In this document: one piece after another, positions 38,021 to 50,784 of the stretch
Layout of the letters: each line of letters opens with the position of its first letter
How positions within the stretch are numbered: position 1 is the first letter of the stretch
Origin: Chrysomallon squamiferum
Lineage: Eukaryota > Mollusca > Gastropoda > Neomphalida > Peltospiridae
Assembly (NCBI GenBank): GCA_012295275.1
Contig: CM022666.1
Coordinates: 2,872,616-2,936,615, forward strand
Length of the DNA: 64,000 nt
Reading direction: 5' to 3'
Translations under genes and position numbers: made by a program
The notes under the pieces: model-generated
Seen by the model: the letters and a program-made list of their open reading frames with translations, nothing else
What the model was told of the DNA's origin: nothing
Databases searched by the model: none

Positions 38021-40225
38021 GAGAGAAACGACACCATCTGTGTTAATAAATTTAATAAATTAAAAATAAAAAAAAAAAAAAAATAGAAAAATAAAAAAAT
38101 AAAATGTAATGGTTTTTTTAGAATGACAAAGGAAAAATACAGAAGATTAAAAATAAAAAATTGAATTAATTGTTGAGAAAATGTTTAAATTTAATTTTTT
38201 TTTATATAAAAATGCAAAAATTAATGAAAAGGATGCTAAAATAAATATTATAATATTTAAAAGTAGAAATTTTAATAAATTATCTTTATTTAAAAAAATG
38301 ATTAATAAATGAAATGAAGAATTTGAATTTTTAAAGGTTTAAATTTAATTAAAATTGATAATTAAACAGGAAATATGAATAAAACAAAACATTTTTTTTT
38401 TTTTTATAAATATTATTAAACATAGACTAATAAAAATCTAAAAAATTTTCTTTTTTTAAATGTCCAATAACAGATTAAATGTTTAATTTTGGAAAATTAA
38501 TCTTTTTTATTTCAGTTTTATTAATTTCACCTGGGAGTAGAAAAAAGTAAAAAAGAAATACACAAACACATATTTATTTATAATAAACAAAGAAACAAAC
38601 AAACAGATAGTCAAACAGAGACACAGACAGACAGATAGACAAAATGATATAAATATATTCATTTTTAAAATACTTCATGTAGTTATTAATTTACTCTGAG
38701 TTGAAATACTTTGATATTTTTGATTATCGTAACAAATATTAATTATTTATGAATAAGTTTAATATTTTTATGAAAAATAATTATGCATAAATAATTAAAA
38801 TCAGTTAATTTCTGAACAGCACTCATAATGAAAACAACAATTTGCAAGTCATCTAATAGAGCTGTCTATTTTTCTTTTGGTAATAAATTTGTGATTTTTT
38901 TTTTCTGTTACTCATCCTTTCTTTCTATTTTCATTTTATTTTCTGGCAAAATAGGCTTCATATATTTTTTTCAATATCCTAGAGTTACTTTCAGATTTAA
39001 ATTTTTTTTTTTTCCCCTTTGTAATGATTCATTTTATAAAATGTTCTTCTTAATATTATTACTTCTACTGGAGTCATTTCTGTTTCCATGTTTTTTTTTC
39101 AAAAAAAATAAAAATTTCTTTTATTTTTTTTTTTTCAATTTTCTAATAAAATATGTTATTGCTACTCCAGTTTGTCAAAATTGTGAATTATGTTTCATTT
39201 TATTAAAATTTCTAATAAAAATTTAAAATATTTAGAATTTTTTTTTTTTTTTTAAAAATTGGAAAAGAACAAAAATCTTTTAATCTTTTTTACTGATTTT
39301 AAATTATTTTAATTTTTATCATAAAAATAATAATTAAAGCATGTTAAACTGGACAGATATAAACGCAAGTTCTTTAACCATATCTCCTTTACAAACCTGT
39401 ATTGTAATGAAAGTTTAAAAGAAAAAAAAAATAATAATAAAAAAATTAAAATGGCAGAATTATTGATTTACTGACCATGGTGAACCATTTTGCACTCAAA
39501 CACAATAACTGCATCTGATTCTGCATTTTAATACCATCTTCAGAAAACATTAGCAAACATCAGCTTGAAATCCATTTTATTTTTATTTAAAATAACTGGA
39601 TTTAAAAAAAAATTAAACGGAAAAAAAAAGAAAAAAAACAATTTCAAATTTGTGCTTCCCAATTGAAACTTTGTGATATTTTCTCTTTCATTATTATTAT
39701 ATTTTTTTAAAAATATAATTTTTTTTTTTTTTTAGATTAAGTATCTATTGGTTGCTTGAAGCATTGGCTATTTTATTTGATTATCAACTGAAGGATGTGT
39801 TTAATCAAGTCATTCAGACAATGTATGACATCTTTTTGTGCCATAAATAAGTTTAATTTCTTTTTTAATTTAAGATCATAAACTAAAAGGCACGATTTTA
39901 ATTTTTTTTTGTTTTAAACTGTAACAATAAAAACAATTGTTGGAATATTTAAAAAAAAAAAAAAAAAATTGTTAATAAAATTCTAAAGAATTCTTTGAAG
40001 AAGTTAAATTTGAAATTTGAAATAATTTTTTGTTTGTTTTGTATGACACATCTGAATTTATCATTAATTTGTCTTCCATGCTGGGTTCAAACCTGAATGT
40101 TCTGCCAAGTACCTATTTGTATTACTAGTATAATAACTATAAATAGTTATTAATATTGCTAACATTATTAATCCTTTTGCTAATCCTGCTGTTATTGCAA
40201 CTGTTTTTATCACAGCTACTATTAC

Positions 40226-40226
<1 letters not shown>
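38021..40226. other. Very AT-rich DNA, no gene seen
   Basis: Long A/T stretches. The 132-residue Phe-rich frame at 38828-39226 lies in T-rich DNA and looks non-coding. CAGACAGA units lie near 38620-38640. The part at 39440-39580 and that at 39760-39830 are the least repetitive. Confidence 0.6.
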
Positions 40227-40275
<49 letters not shown>

Positions 40276-40320
40276 CTTGTTATCATCATCATCATCATTA
40301 TTATCATTATCAACATAATT
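40227..40320. repeat. (ATT)n then (ATC)n microsatellite
   Basis: Pure TTA run to 40275, then TCATCATCATCATTA to about 40310. Confidence 0.92.
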
Positions 40321-40702
40321 ATTATTTTTTTAAATTATTTTTTTTTTAAAAACCCATAATTTTTTATTAAAAAAAACCTGTAACTAATTTAATTTTTAAA
40401 CACCACTTCAAATCAGTAAAAGGTTTAATTCTAAAAAAAAAAAAAGTCTTTTCTCAATGCCTCTTATAGAAATAGCATTTTTTTTAAAATTATTATTTAT
40501 TTATATTCTTATATGGATGTAATCTGATTAAATTCATTTCATTTCTGATTATTTTTACATGCGTGTATTTTTATTTTTTGTATTTGTATAATCTATAGAC
40601 AACAAAATTGGGGAATGGCGCCATTAATAAGGTATCAGACAAAATTAATTTTTATTTGGATATGGAAAGGATTTAAAAAAAAAATTAAGAAATGAAATGC
40701 CA

Positions 40703-40718
40703 ATGATGATGATGATGA

Positions 40719-40787
<69 letters not shown>
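40703..40787. repeat. Three-part trinucleotide repeat (GAT)n(ACT)n(AAT)n
   Basis: GAT (40703-40719), ACT/CTA (40720-40760) and TAA (40761-40787) follow each other without spacers, which suggests stepwise single-base drift of one array. Confidence 0.92.
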
Positions 40788-40792
<5 letters not shown>

Positions 40793-41366
40793 TACATACA
40801 TAAATTAATATGTATGTACTCAATAATATAAATAAATACATAAATAACAAAATGAAAAATTCACTAGTCTTTGTAAATTAACTTGATGAAAACGCAGGTA
40901 ATTTATATGAAATCAATTATTAATATGTGTGACAGAAACCATGTATATGTAAAAAAAATAATAATAATAATAAAACATTTTTTTAAAAATATTAATAAAT
41001 AAATAAATAAATAAATAAATAAATTAATTAAAAAGCAATAAAATAAAATAAACAAAACAAAGAGAAGAAATGATTCATAATCTGTACTAAAATTTTGTAT
41101 AGCAAATATATAGTTAAATATCAAATATATAGTTAAAAATAAAAGAATATTAAAATAAAATAAAATATAATAAAATAAAATGAAATGAAATAAACTAAAA
41201 TAAAGAAAAACTTAAGGAATAAATTATCCACAATAAAATATATTTTAGCCCTTATAGAAAAAAAAAATTAAGAAATTAAAAAAAATTAAATTAAAAAAAA
41301 AAAAAAAAAAAAAAATACTCTCTCCAAAAACTTAAAATATTTCAACTCACTTAAAAGAAACTACAA

Positions 41367-41397
<31 letters not shown>

Positions 41398-41439
41398 AAC
41401 CATTTTTTTTTTTTTTTCAAAAAACGAAACTAAAGATTA
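40788..41439. other. A-rich low-complexity DNA, no gene seen
   Basis: AAAT tetranucleotides at 40992-41024, AAAAT units at 41145-41185, A tracts at 41296-41315 and 41367-41392. Confidence 0.7.
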
Positions 41440-41770
41440 GAAATATAACGTCAAGAACACTTTTCACTTTATTACGCATGAGCTGCCCTTTTTTTATGCA
41501 TGAGATACAGAAGTTAGACACAGACATGTATTTAGAACTGAATGTATTTAATGTGGCATACACGTCATAATCCACTTGCATGAGAGTGGAAATCCCTGGG
41601 ATTGAGATACACAGTTTTGCTTATCGTTCGTGGAAGTTGCTTACAAAAACTAATGACTTCTTTGTCCGAATGTGGCGGTAGGTTTGATCGGAATCGTTCA
41701 ACCGTGACCAACAGCCAGTTTCTGTGACAAACGAGGTAGAATATGGAAATGCTGTAAACAGTTTATAAAA
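41440..41770. other. Non-repetitive island, no recognised gene
   Basis: Mixed sequence with several CpGs (41600-41740). It contains two ACGCATGAG/ATGCATGAG pieces near 41474 and 41498. No open frame longer than about 40 codons. Confidence 0.4.
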
Positions 41771-41839
41771 ATGTTTATAAAAAAAAAAAAAAAAAAAAAT
41801 TTTAAAAATAAAAAAAAAAAAGAAATGAATAGAAAAAGA

Positions 41840-41945
41840 AGTTGTTGTTGTAGTTGTTGTTGTTGTTGGATGTTATCAGTAGAGTTACCATCATTGGGGT
41901 TTGAACCGGTTACCTGTTATTTGTCATATTCTAAAGAAGTAATAT
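41840..41945 (+). mobile_element. Possible tRNA-like SINE fragment
   Basis: After a GTT repeat (41841-41868), GGGTTTGAACCGG (41897-41909) resembles a tRNA B box (GGTTCGANTCC). A related segment follows at 42050-42120. A-rich tracts lie before and after. Confidence 0.3.
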
Positions 41946-42049
41946 GGAAATACTGAAAACAGTTTAAAAATTGTAAAAAAAAAAAAAAAAAAAAAAAAAA
42001 TTAAAATAATAATAATAATAATAATAAATAAAAATAAAAATGATCTTGC

Positions 42050-42120
42050 TATTTGTCATTATCAAATGACATATCACTGTGGTTTTGAACCTGTAATCCT
42101 TCATTCTTCATATACTAAAG
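42050..42120 (+). mobile_element. Possible tRNA-like SINE fragment
   Basis: GGTTTTGAACCTG near 42081-42092 in a context (CATAT(A/T)CTAAAGA downstream) that matches the fragment at 41.9 kb. The two may be diverged copies of one element. Confidence 0.3.
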
Positions 42121-42600
42121 ACAGGGAATAAAAGTGATGGTTAAATGATAAACTGTTGCTTAAAGGAGTCACTGAAAGAGAAGATAATGTCTGTTTTGGA
42201 TATATCAGTTGAGAAATTGAAATATACCCATAACAAATATGCTTGGACCCTCTCTGAACTAAGTTTGTGTGAAATTGTTAGTCAACAGATAGGTTAACTA
42301 GTAATTTTCATGAATTTATCCTCTGTTTATTCAGAAGAAAGGACATAATAGTTAGGCCAATTCATACAGTCAAACCTGTGTTTTACAGTCACCATCAAAA
42401 TAAACCCTGTGTCAATCAAATAACAAACAAAAGAATTTTTGTACATATATCGGAAATTATTTTAAAAACTAATATTTAAATAAATATTTTATTAAATTCA
42501 TGAATTTTATAAAATTCACATATTAGTTTATAAAAAAAAAAATAAAAATAAAATAAAATAAAATTTAAAAAAAAACGAGGTAAAAAAAAAAAAGTCTTAT
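42121..42600. other. AT-rich DNA, no gene seen
   Basis: Non-repetitive to about 42410, then A/T-rich with A tracts at 42532-42541 and 42584-42593. Confidence 0.5.
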
Positions 42601-42660
42601 ATACCACGGTCGAGATTTGAACCCCCTACCTAACCACTCTTCACCACCATCAGCCTACTT
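42601..42660 (-). mobile_element. Possible tRNA-like SINE fragment (B box)
   Basis: On the minus strand GGTTCAAATCTCG (42623-42611) is a close match to a tRNA B box. It is preceded by a GTGGTTAGGTAG-like segment and a weak A-box-like stretch that is too near for an intact tRNA promoter. Confidence 0.35.
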
Positions 42661-43050
42661 TTAAGTATCAAAACAAACAACACTTTCGCCTGGAACAGAT
42701 ATGTCACAATTACTAATCTTGAAGACAGAAAATTTATCAAAAGATTTACGGGGCATCCAGCCAAGACAGAAAAATATTTTGAATGTTTTTCCCCCAGCTG
42801 GTGTGTTGGTCAATATCCTGCATCGACCTCTGACCTCGGATGACTTGTTGGGCTTTGTGCTGGTCACAGATGGCGAGAGAATCAATCGGATAAAACCCAG
42901 TGAGTTTGTAAGAAAACGATTGTTTCGGGGTGGCCACACCTTGCCATGTAATTTGCTGTTTATATTCACGGCATAACTTCACCCACTCGAACTGAACACA
43001 GATTGTGCTATTAGTGGCAATAAATGTCAAAAGCTGTCAGCTGTCCTGAT
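42661..43050. other. Non-repetitive island open on both strands
   Basis: A mixed-composition block that stays open for 91-102 codons on plus (42701-42976) and on minus (42661-42969 and 42746-43030). It lacks repeats and has CpGs throughout. The plus peptide begins MSQLLILKTENLSKD, and neither strand gives a family I recognise. It could be an exon, a decayed coding copy from a transposon, or chance. Confidence 0.3.
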
Positions 43051-43667
43051 GTCGTTTTGTGATGTATCACCATATTTTTAACCCTTTTTGCTGGCTTAGT
43101 TAGATATGCTGCTGCTGCTGTTGCTGTTGCTGACCAAATACTGACTTCTGTTTAATCTTCGGCGTTGTGGATTACGGATTTGCAGTGTAGAATTCATTTT
43201 ACGATTTGCATAAAATGAATTTCAATGGGGGCTTTCTGCTATTGAGAAACACTCATTTATAGAGGTAACAAGGTGTGAATTATGTTTCGAGTTGCAAGTT
43301 AAACAACCACACTCGAAAAGCTTAGTACCAGCATACTGGGGTATTAGATCAATTTGTTCATTCGTTAAATTCAAATAACACTAGAAAAGAAAAAAAGAAG
43401 AAAGAACCCAATAGATAGTCTAGTCCAGAAATATGTCCAAAGATATTTAAAAACATTCAGAGAGAGAAATACACACAATCTTTCTTTCTTTCTCTCTCTA
43501 TCTATGTCACTCACTCTCTTTTTTGTCTCTCTGTCTTCTTCAGTCTACAATTCATTCACTTTCTTTCTCTCACACTCACACAAACACAGTCAGCTGTGGT
43601 CATGTTTAAGGAAAACACCCAATACAATTGGTATGATATGCAAATAAAATGCTATATATCTGTGTAT

Positions 43668-43668
<1 letters not shown>
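43051..43668. other. Mixed DNA, no gene seen
   Basis: A CTG/CTGTTG run lies at 43109-43131. The part at 43140-43330 is non-repetitive. TCTC/TTTC-rich DNA lies at 43478-43580. Confidence 0.45.

Positions 43669-43722
<54 letters not shown>
43669..43722. repeat. (AC)n microsatellite
   Basis: Pure AC run of about 52 bp. Confidence 0.95.
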
Positions 43723-43723
<1 letters not shown>

Positions 43724-44041
43724 TATAAAAGATGGCTGCAAAAAAGCAGCTGTAACTTCATACACAGAATTCCTGTTTACAAGTCTCAACCAGTTAGCAG
43801 TGCAAATAAAACTTTCTGCCATCTCCTAATAAGGCAATGCATAAAATTATTAATTAACCTGCAGAGTAAGGTTTTTTTGTCCCAAAAAACACAGGTCTGA
43901 AAGGGTTACGATATCCAGTAATGAATTGTTCAGCTGTAACATGCAGAGAATAGAACTTGATGCAACAGAATCAGCTCTACAGTAACACAAACCAAAATTC
44001 TTGCAGTATTATCCTTATACTTAGCACAGTGCTAGGGAAGA

Positions 44042-44315
44042 TATCCCAACATCCCAGACATTTAGACATCCCAGACACCCAGACATTTTGACATTCCAGA
44101 CACCTCAGACATTCCAGACACCTCAGACACCCCAGACATCCTCAAATTCCAGACACCCCATACATAAAGACAACCCAGATAACCCACATAAATCGACATC
44201 CCAGACTAAACAAATGGTGAGACATGTAAGGACATGGCTCTTACATAATAACATCCAGACATCCCAGACACCCCAGATATCCAGACATCCCAGTCTAACT
44301 CTTACACAACATCCA
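44042..44315. repeat. Minisatellite built on CCAGACATC
   Basis: About 18 copies of 9-12 bp variants (ATCCCAGAC, ACCCCAGAC, ATTCCAGAC, ACCTCAGAC), with a less regular middle (44165-44245). The 88-residue Gln/Thr/Pro frame is its translation. Confidence 0.88.
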
Positions 44316-44479
44316 CAACATCCAGTCAGTTATCCAAAAGGACAGAAATTTTAGAAAGAAAAATCTGTCAGCTTGTGTAAGGATGATTTTTGACAAATAC
44401 TAGTATTGTTGCCTGTCTATGTATTCTGATCAGCCAGTGTTAATAAACAAAATCTGTCATCAGTGCTCATTTGTGTGAC

Positions 44480-44920
44480 ACAATGTGTCTCTACTTGACT
44501 GATGCCATCATAAAAGCTGCATTCAGATTCACTTGTTTGACGTGTCTACTTGGCTGATTGTTACTAAACAAATTGTATTTAGGAATCTGTCTATACTATA
44601 CACTGTGAGTCAACTTCACTGATGTCACTGAACATAAATTGTATTTATGCATTTGTACAATACAATGTAAACTGCTGGCTGACGTCATCATGCAAGCTGC
44701 ATTTAGATTCATTTCTTCAGTATGTGTCAAATAAAGAAACTGTATTAAAATGTTCTTTATTACAATGCAGTGCATGTCTATTCAACTGTTGATCCACAAC
44801 TCTATTTGAGATTTTATTTTTACAATATAGTCTCTGTTTGCCTAATGTCACTATATGAACTGTAGGTAAGAATGTACTTGCACAGTATAATGTGTGTCAC
44901 TATACAATCTATCTGGAAAA
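44480..44920. repeat. Degenerate minisatellite, ~60 bp unit, with a perfect CRE
   Basis: Units begin TGATGTCA(C/T)(T/C)A-like at 44500, 44555, 44620 and 44680, with weaker copies near 44799 and 44843. Each has AAATTG/AGCTGCATTTAG and a TACAATACAATGTGT-like tail. In the unit at 44680 the start reads TGACGTCA, the consensus cAMP response element. Other units carry variants of that site. Confidence 0.7.
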
Positions 44921-45167
44921 AAAAAGAGGAGAAATATAGTTCAAAAGAAAACAAAATTAAGGAAGAAGAAAGAACAGAAGGTCTGAATACTGGTTCTAAC
45001 AAAAAGATATTTTAAAAAGAGAAAATGTCAAGAGAAAAATGGCTAGAAAAAAAACAGCCAGAAGAAGAAGAAGAAGCAGAAGAAATATAATTAATAAAAA
45101 AAAGTAATAATTAAAAAAAAAAAAAATGAACATCCAACCTCCCCACCCAAAAAAGAAAGAAAGAAAG

Positions 45168-45223
<56 letters not shown>

Positions 45224-45370
45224 AATGAAAACCCCAAAAGATTAAAAAAAAAAAAAAAAAAAAAAAAATGAGAAGGAAAATGACAAAGAATACAAATACG
45301 GAGGTTAAAAACATAGAGTGAAACTCAATCAGACTATTTGGTAGAGGCGAGAAAAAAAAAAAAACTTTGA
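44921..45370. other. A/AAG-rich low-complexity DNA
   Basis: Long A tracts (45117-45126, 45170-45221, 45245-45268) and AAG trinucleotides near 45063-45082. No gene. Confidence 0.75.
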
Positions 45371-45850
45371 GAAGAAGATAAAGAAGAAAAAAACTCGAAT
45401 CACCAGATGCAGTGTCTCATTTTAAATTTAAATGCATGAGTCACAAATTGAAGTGAAGTGTAAAAATGCCTGAAACTTTATCCTAACAAAGCTTTCAATG
45501 GCCCATTCAGCGTTTTAAACATCGTTTCAAACAATAGTAGAAAAATCCCCATTTATATAAACATATAAAAAAAAAAAAAAAAACACTAATAAAAAAGACT
45601 ACATATATATGTAAAACAGGCACCCATGGAGAGCTGCATATATTACAAACGCAGGGTACAGAGGTGAAATTACTCGTGAAATAAAAATGTCTTAAAAGTG
45701 GGTGACAGAGAGAAAGAAGGATTAAAAAAAAAAAAAAAATTCATTATGGGTAAAAGATAACTCTGAGGTCTTTTACATTTTCTTAAAATTTTGTTAGTAT
45801 TTCTTTCTGGTTCTAACCATTTCCTGTGCAACCGAAATATTAAATAACTG

Positions 45851-45888
<38 letters not shown>

Positions 45889-46765
45889 TTGTTAAAAATA
45901 CAACAAAAAAACACCCTACATGTTCATTGCCAAATACCCCCAGAAATAACCTAATTGAAAATATATCAAAACAGATAAATATCCACAAAAAAAAAATCAA
46001 AATAATAAAATATATATTAATTAAACTATGTCAGCATGCACACAACAATTTATAAAAAATAATAAAGATAGAGAAAATGAGAGAGAGAGATAGAGAGATA
46101 CATAAACAAACATACACAGAAAGGAAAATTGTAAAAAAAATATATACAGCAAAACTGGTAAAAAAGAATAACTTTCCTTGAAAAAATGCCAATAAATTAT
46201 TCTCTGATACAAATGTATGAATATCATACATTTAAAATTTATTTTTATTTATGATTTAATATTTATTCTGTGAGTAGTGGAATAGCAACTGATAACTTAC
46301 TTTACGAAATATTGCACAAAATAAGGACAGATACATGCAAAACCTTTTCTTTTTATTATTTGTGAAATCTTATTATTTTTTAAAACACAAAAACCACTTT
46401 GGTCACCTTGACCCAAAGGTATTTTTAGAAACATTTTTAGCATTCATAGTCAGAAAGAAAAACAAAAGCCAACCCCCTCACAAATCAAACAAACAAAAAA
46501 AAACCATACACACAAAAACAGAAGAAACTTTTTTATATATATTATTTTTTACTATTATTTTTATTTTTTGAGTTTTGGTTGAAGTGAGATGCTGATTGGG
46601 AAAATTGAAAAACAGAAACAACAAAGGCAAATGGCAGAATTTTTCTTTTTTCTTTTTTGTGAACATACACAAACATGCACAGAGACACACACACATTCAA
46701 ATCTAGAATTCACAAACAACAGAATCACAATGAAAGAGGAGTAAGATAAGTCTTACTCACAAAAC
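45371..46765. other. AT-rich DNA, no gene seen
   Basis: Non-repetitive pieces at 45400-45540, 45600-45720 and 45770-45850, (AAT)n at 45857-45889, GA-rich DNA near 46070-46100. Short frames lack recognised domains. Confidence 0.5.
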
Positions 46766-46835
46766 ATTCATTCAAGGTGCAGTGGGTTTCTGGATCAATC
46801 CCTGATATCAGACCTACGGAGCTAATATGTCATTC
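46766..46835 (+). mobile_element. Possible tRNA-like fragment
   Basis: TTCTGGATCAATCCC (46788-46802) resembles a B box and is similar to the reversed TGGGATCAACTCC at 63.0 kb. Weak on its own. Confidence 0.2.
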
Positions 46836-46899
46836 CAACCAGTATATAACAACTGATAACAAAGTCTGTGGTATGTACTATACTGTCTAGGGAATCCGT

Positions 46900-47717
<818 letters not shown>

Positions 47718-47784
47718 CTCTCTCTCTCTGTCTCTCTCTCTCTTTTTCTTTCTCTGTCTCTCCTTCTATCCTTTCTTTTTCTCC

Positions 47785-47878
<94 letters not shown>
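47718..47878. repeat. TC-rich tract with pure (TC)n
   Basis: Interrupted TC/TTTC to 47787, then a pure TC run of about 90 bp, followed by two CTAACT units. Confidence 0.95.
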
Positions 47879-47879
<1 letters not shown>

Positions 47880-48620
47880 ACTCTAACTCTATGCATATAT
47901 CTCTCGTATAAAAACTCAAACCAGTTTATAACAGGCTATGGGAAACATTGATGAAGAAATGAAAAAATGAATTAAATGAAATAAAAAAACAAACAAAAAT
48001 AAAACCAACACCTCATCACTTCAGTAAATTCATCATTATACAACATACACTCTTCTTTTCAACAAAAAACCCTTTACACCTTTTTCCTTTTTTTTTTCTC
48101 TCCAAAAACAAATAAACAAAAAAACCTTGCAAATTCTTAAAAAAAAAAAAAAAAAAAAAAACTTTATCACCACCACACAAAAAAGGTGCAGAACCAAACT
48201 GGTTTCCATTGACCTGCTTTTTCATTCTCAAAGATCTCTGCTACAATCAACCTGGCTAAATGGTTTGTATAAAATAAACAATGCCCATGTCAGCCATTTT
48301 AGTACAAGGTCCAACTCTATCAGCGTAAAAACAAATGACATGTTAACACAAACAAGTTTCCCTTGTCCAACAATATATTTCCATTTATCTGACACCTCTT
48401 GCCGATAACCACCAGGGTTATAAATTGGAAGCTGTGAGAGCAAATGGAAGAGATAACCTTGATAATATCACATTCAGGAGAAAGGTGTAGCGTGTATGTA
48501 GTAGGGTGGTGTTTGATGTGTATTAACCATCCACAGAAAGAAAGGATGGTGGGGAGAGGAAAGATGTGGAGACAGAGAATGAAAGATAAATGAATTAAGA
48601 AGAGAAGGATCAGGAAGGAT

Positions 48621-48626
<6 letters not shown>
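47879..48626. other. AT-rich to mixed DNA, no recognised gene
   Basis: A tract at 48138-48159. The part at 48180-48530 is non-repetitive with open frames on both strands (48127-48408 plus, 48228-48443 minus) that show no domain. Confidence 0.4.

Positions 48627-48698
<72 letters not shown>
48627..48698. repeat. (GA)n microsatellite
   Basis: Pure GA run of about 70 bp. Confidence 0.95.
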
Positions 48699-48701
<3 letters not shown>

Positions 48702-48952
48702 ATAATTAAGAAAAAATATTAATGACTAGAATAAATGAAGTGAAAGGGAGAAAGAATGAGAGTGAGTGTGAGACAAATAAAGAAAGAGAAACAGAGAGAG
48801 AAGAAAGACAGAACTGGAGAAATAAGTTTGCAAAGATAGGTAAACAGAAATAAATAAAAGAAGTAAAAACAATAGAGAAAGAATGTAGGTTAAATACTAA
48901 TTATAAAATAACAAAATGAGAGAAAGGGGGATGCTGTAAAAAGAAAATGAGA
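48699..48952. other. Purine-rich spacer between two GA arrays
   Basis: GAAA/GAGA-rich, with no coding signal. Confidence 0.7.
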
Positions 48953-48953
48953 G

Positions 48954-49032
<79 letters not shown>

Positions 49033-49175
49033 GGGAGGGAGAAAGAGAGAAAGAGAGACATGGGAGGGGAGAGAGATACGAAAGAGAGATGAGTGAGACA
49101 GAGAGAGATATTGTATATGGAAAAGAATGTAAAATGTGTGTGAGGTGACAGTGGGAGAAAGACACACAGAAAGAA
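48953..49175. repeat. (GA)n with ACATGGGAGG-containing units
   Basis: A pure GA run to 49029, then two tandem units of about 32 bp that contain GACATGGGAGG(G)AGA, then irregular GA. Three overlapping minus Ser/Leu frames are artefacts. Confidence 0.93.
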
Positions 49176-49199
49176 AGACAGACTGTGTTGCAAACATTT

Positions 49200-49560
49200 A
49201 CCAGTTAATGAATACACACAAAGACATTAGCGGCAGTCGCTGTAGATGAATTATTAAACACTGCTCTTTTTCTACTAATGTGGTTGTGATGTGCTCGTTA
49301 ACGGAGGTGAAATGCATTATGGAAAGTAAGCGCGTTGTAAAAACAACCATTAGGACGACTGCAAGACTGATGTCGCCATCGTCTCTCCAGATGCCAGTGA
49401 CAGACGCATGCACAACAACTCCGCTAAACGAGGTAACAAATCCCGAGAGAGTTGGTGGCTAAAGCGAATAATTTCATCAACATTAAGGTTTTAGACTGTT
49501 GGGTACCGGGCTCAGCTGCCATTACAAGTCGCTGTAGGGCGTCACTGTTTTAGCGTCAAG
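49200..49560. other. Non-repetitive CpG-richer island
   Basis: A mixed block with many CpGs. The plus frame at 49280-49462 includes an acceptor-like TCTCTCCAG ending at 49390 and a donor-like ACGAG|GTAACA at about 49432. The enclosed 42 or so nt stays open. The minus frame at 49198-49413 is also open. I recognise no protein on either strand, so exon status is uncertain. Confidence 0.27.
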
Positions 49561-49654
49561 AAATGCAATGGTTGATCCATCCAGTCTTCAAGCACAGACT
49601 AACAGTCAGTATGACACAATAGAACAAAACACACTTAAATGTTATATGGACATA

Positions 49655-50130
49655 TATGTTGATAGATAGAGAGACAGACAGACATATAGATAGATAGAGA
49701 TAGATAGATAGACAGATATATATATAGACAGACAGATAGAGAGAAAAAGAGATAGATAGATAGACAGACAGACTGCCAGATATAGATAGACGATAGATAT
49801 ATAGACAGATAGACAGACAACTAGATAGAAGGACAGACAGACAAACAGATAGATAGCTAGATGGACATATTAACAGACAGATAGATAGATAGTCAGACAG
49901 ACAGATATAGAGATAGACAATAGATATATAGACAGACAGACAGACAAATAGAGAGATGGAAAGACAGACAAACAGAGAGATAGATAGATATATGAACATA
50001 TAGACAGAGATTGACAAATAGATGATAGATGGTCAGATATAAATAGAAAGATAGATAGGTAGGTTGGTAGACAGATATATAGATAAATGAAGAGACAGGT
50101 ATTGACAGACATAGATCAATAGCAGACAAT
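49655..50130. repeat. GATA/GACA tetranucleotide array
   Basis: Nearly 480 bp of GATA, GACA and ATAGAC mixtures with drift to GAGA. All overlapping minus frames (Tyr/Leu/Ser/Cys/Ile) are its translations. Confidence 0.95.
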
Positions 50131-50784
50131 GAGATAGACAATTAGCAAAAGAGAAAGAGAAAAAAAAAGAAAGAAAGAAGAGAGACGCAAAGATAAATAA
50201 ACTGTATAATGTATAATAATAAATAGTGTAAAAATTTGTAGTTTAAAAAATACTGACATCAAGATACTAAAAAGGTCTTTAACTAAAAAGAACTACAAAA
50301 CATAATGTCCACCCTGAACAATAAACATTACATACAATGAAAATTACATACAAGAATAAAGATTACATACAATACTAACATTGCAAACAACTAAAATCAC
50401 ATACATTAAAATAAACAAATATCAGAACTTCTAAGTTTTTACCTACAGCCTCAATCCCATTCTAACCAGTCACCATACAACTGATTATGTATCAAAGACT
50501 AAGGTATGTGCTTTCTATGGGAAGGTCCATAAAAACGATCACTTTCTGCTAAGCAAAATTAATAGGAAAAAAAAAAAAAAAAAAGTAACACAACATGATA
50601 ATTTCTTTTCTCATCATCTGTACAGCTCTTATTGATATGAATGACAATCAAATATATGCAGGTGCTGTGGGTTTCTTTTCTTGTTGCTTACAAAATCCTT
50701 TTTACAATTTATACAACACTCTTGAAAGTATATTAAAACAGCATTCAGATTTCTTCTTCTTCTTGTTTTTTTTTTTGTTTTTCT
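50131..50784. other. AT-rich DNA, no gene seen
   Basis: Includes a short repeat of ATTACATACAA-type units at 50325-50405, an A tract at 50568-50584 and a T-rich tract at 50755-50785. Confidence 0.5.

Noticed and set aside
38828-39226. 132-codon Phe-rich plus-strand frame that could suggest a membrane protein
   Set aside because: It lies in T-rich DNA where Phe/Leu/Ile runs arise by composition, and it has no motif or splice context.
44088-44354. Gln/Thr/Pro-rich frame resembling a mucin-like protein
   Set aside because: It is a direct translation of the CCAGACATC minisatellite.
49556-50141. Several 60-150 codon minus-strand frames
   Set aside because: They translate a GATA/GACA array. Their periodic Tyr-Leu-Ser-Ile/Cys pattern follows the tetranucleotide.
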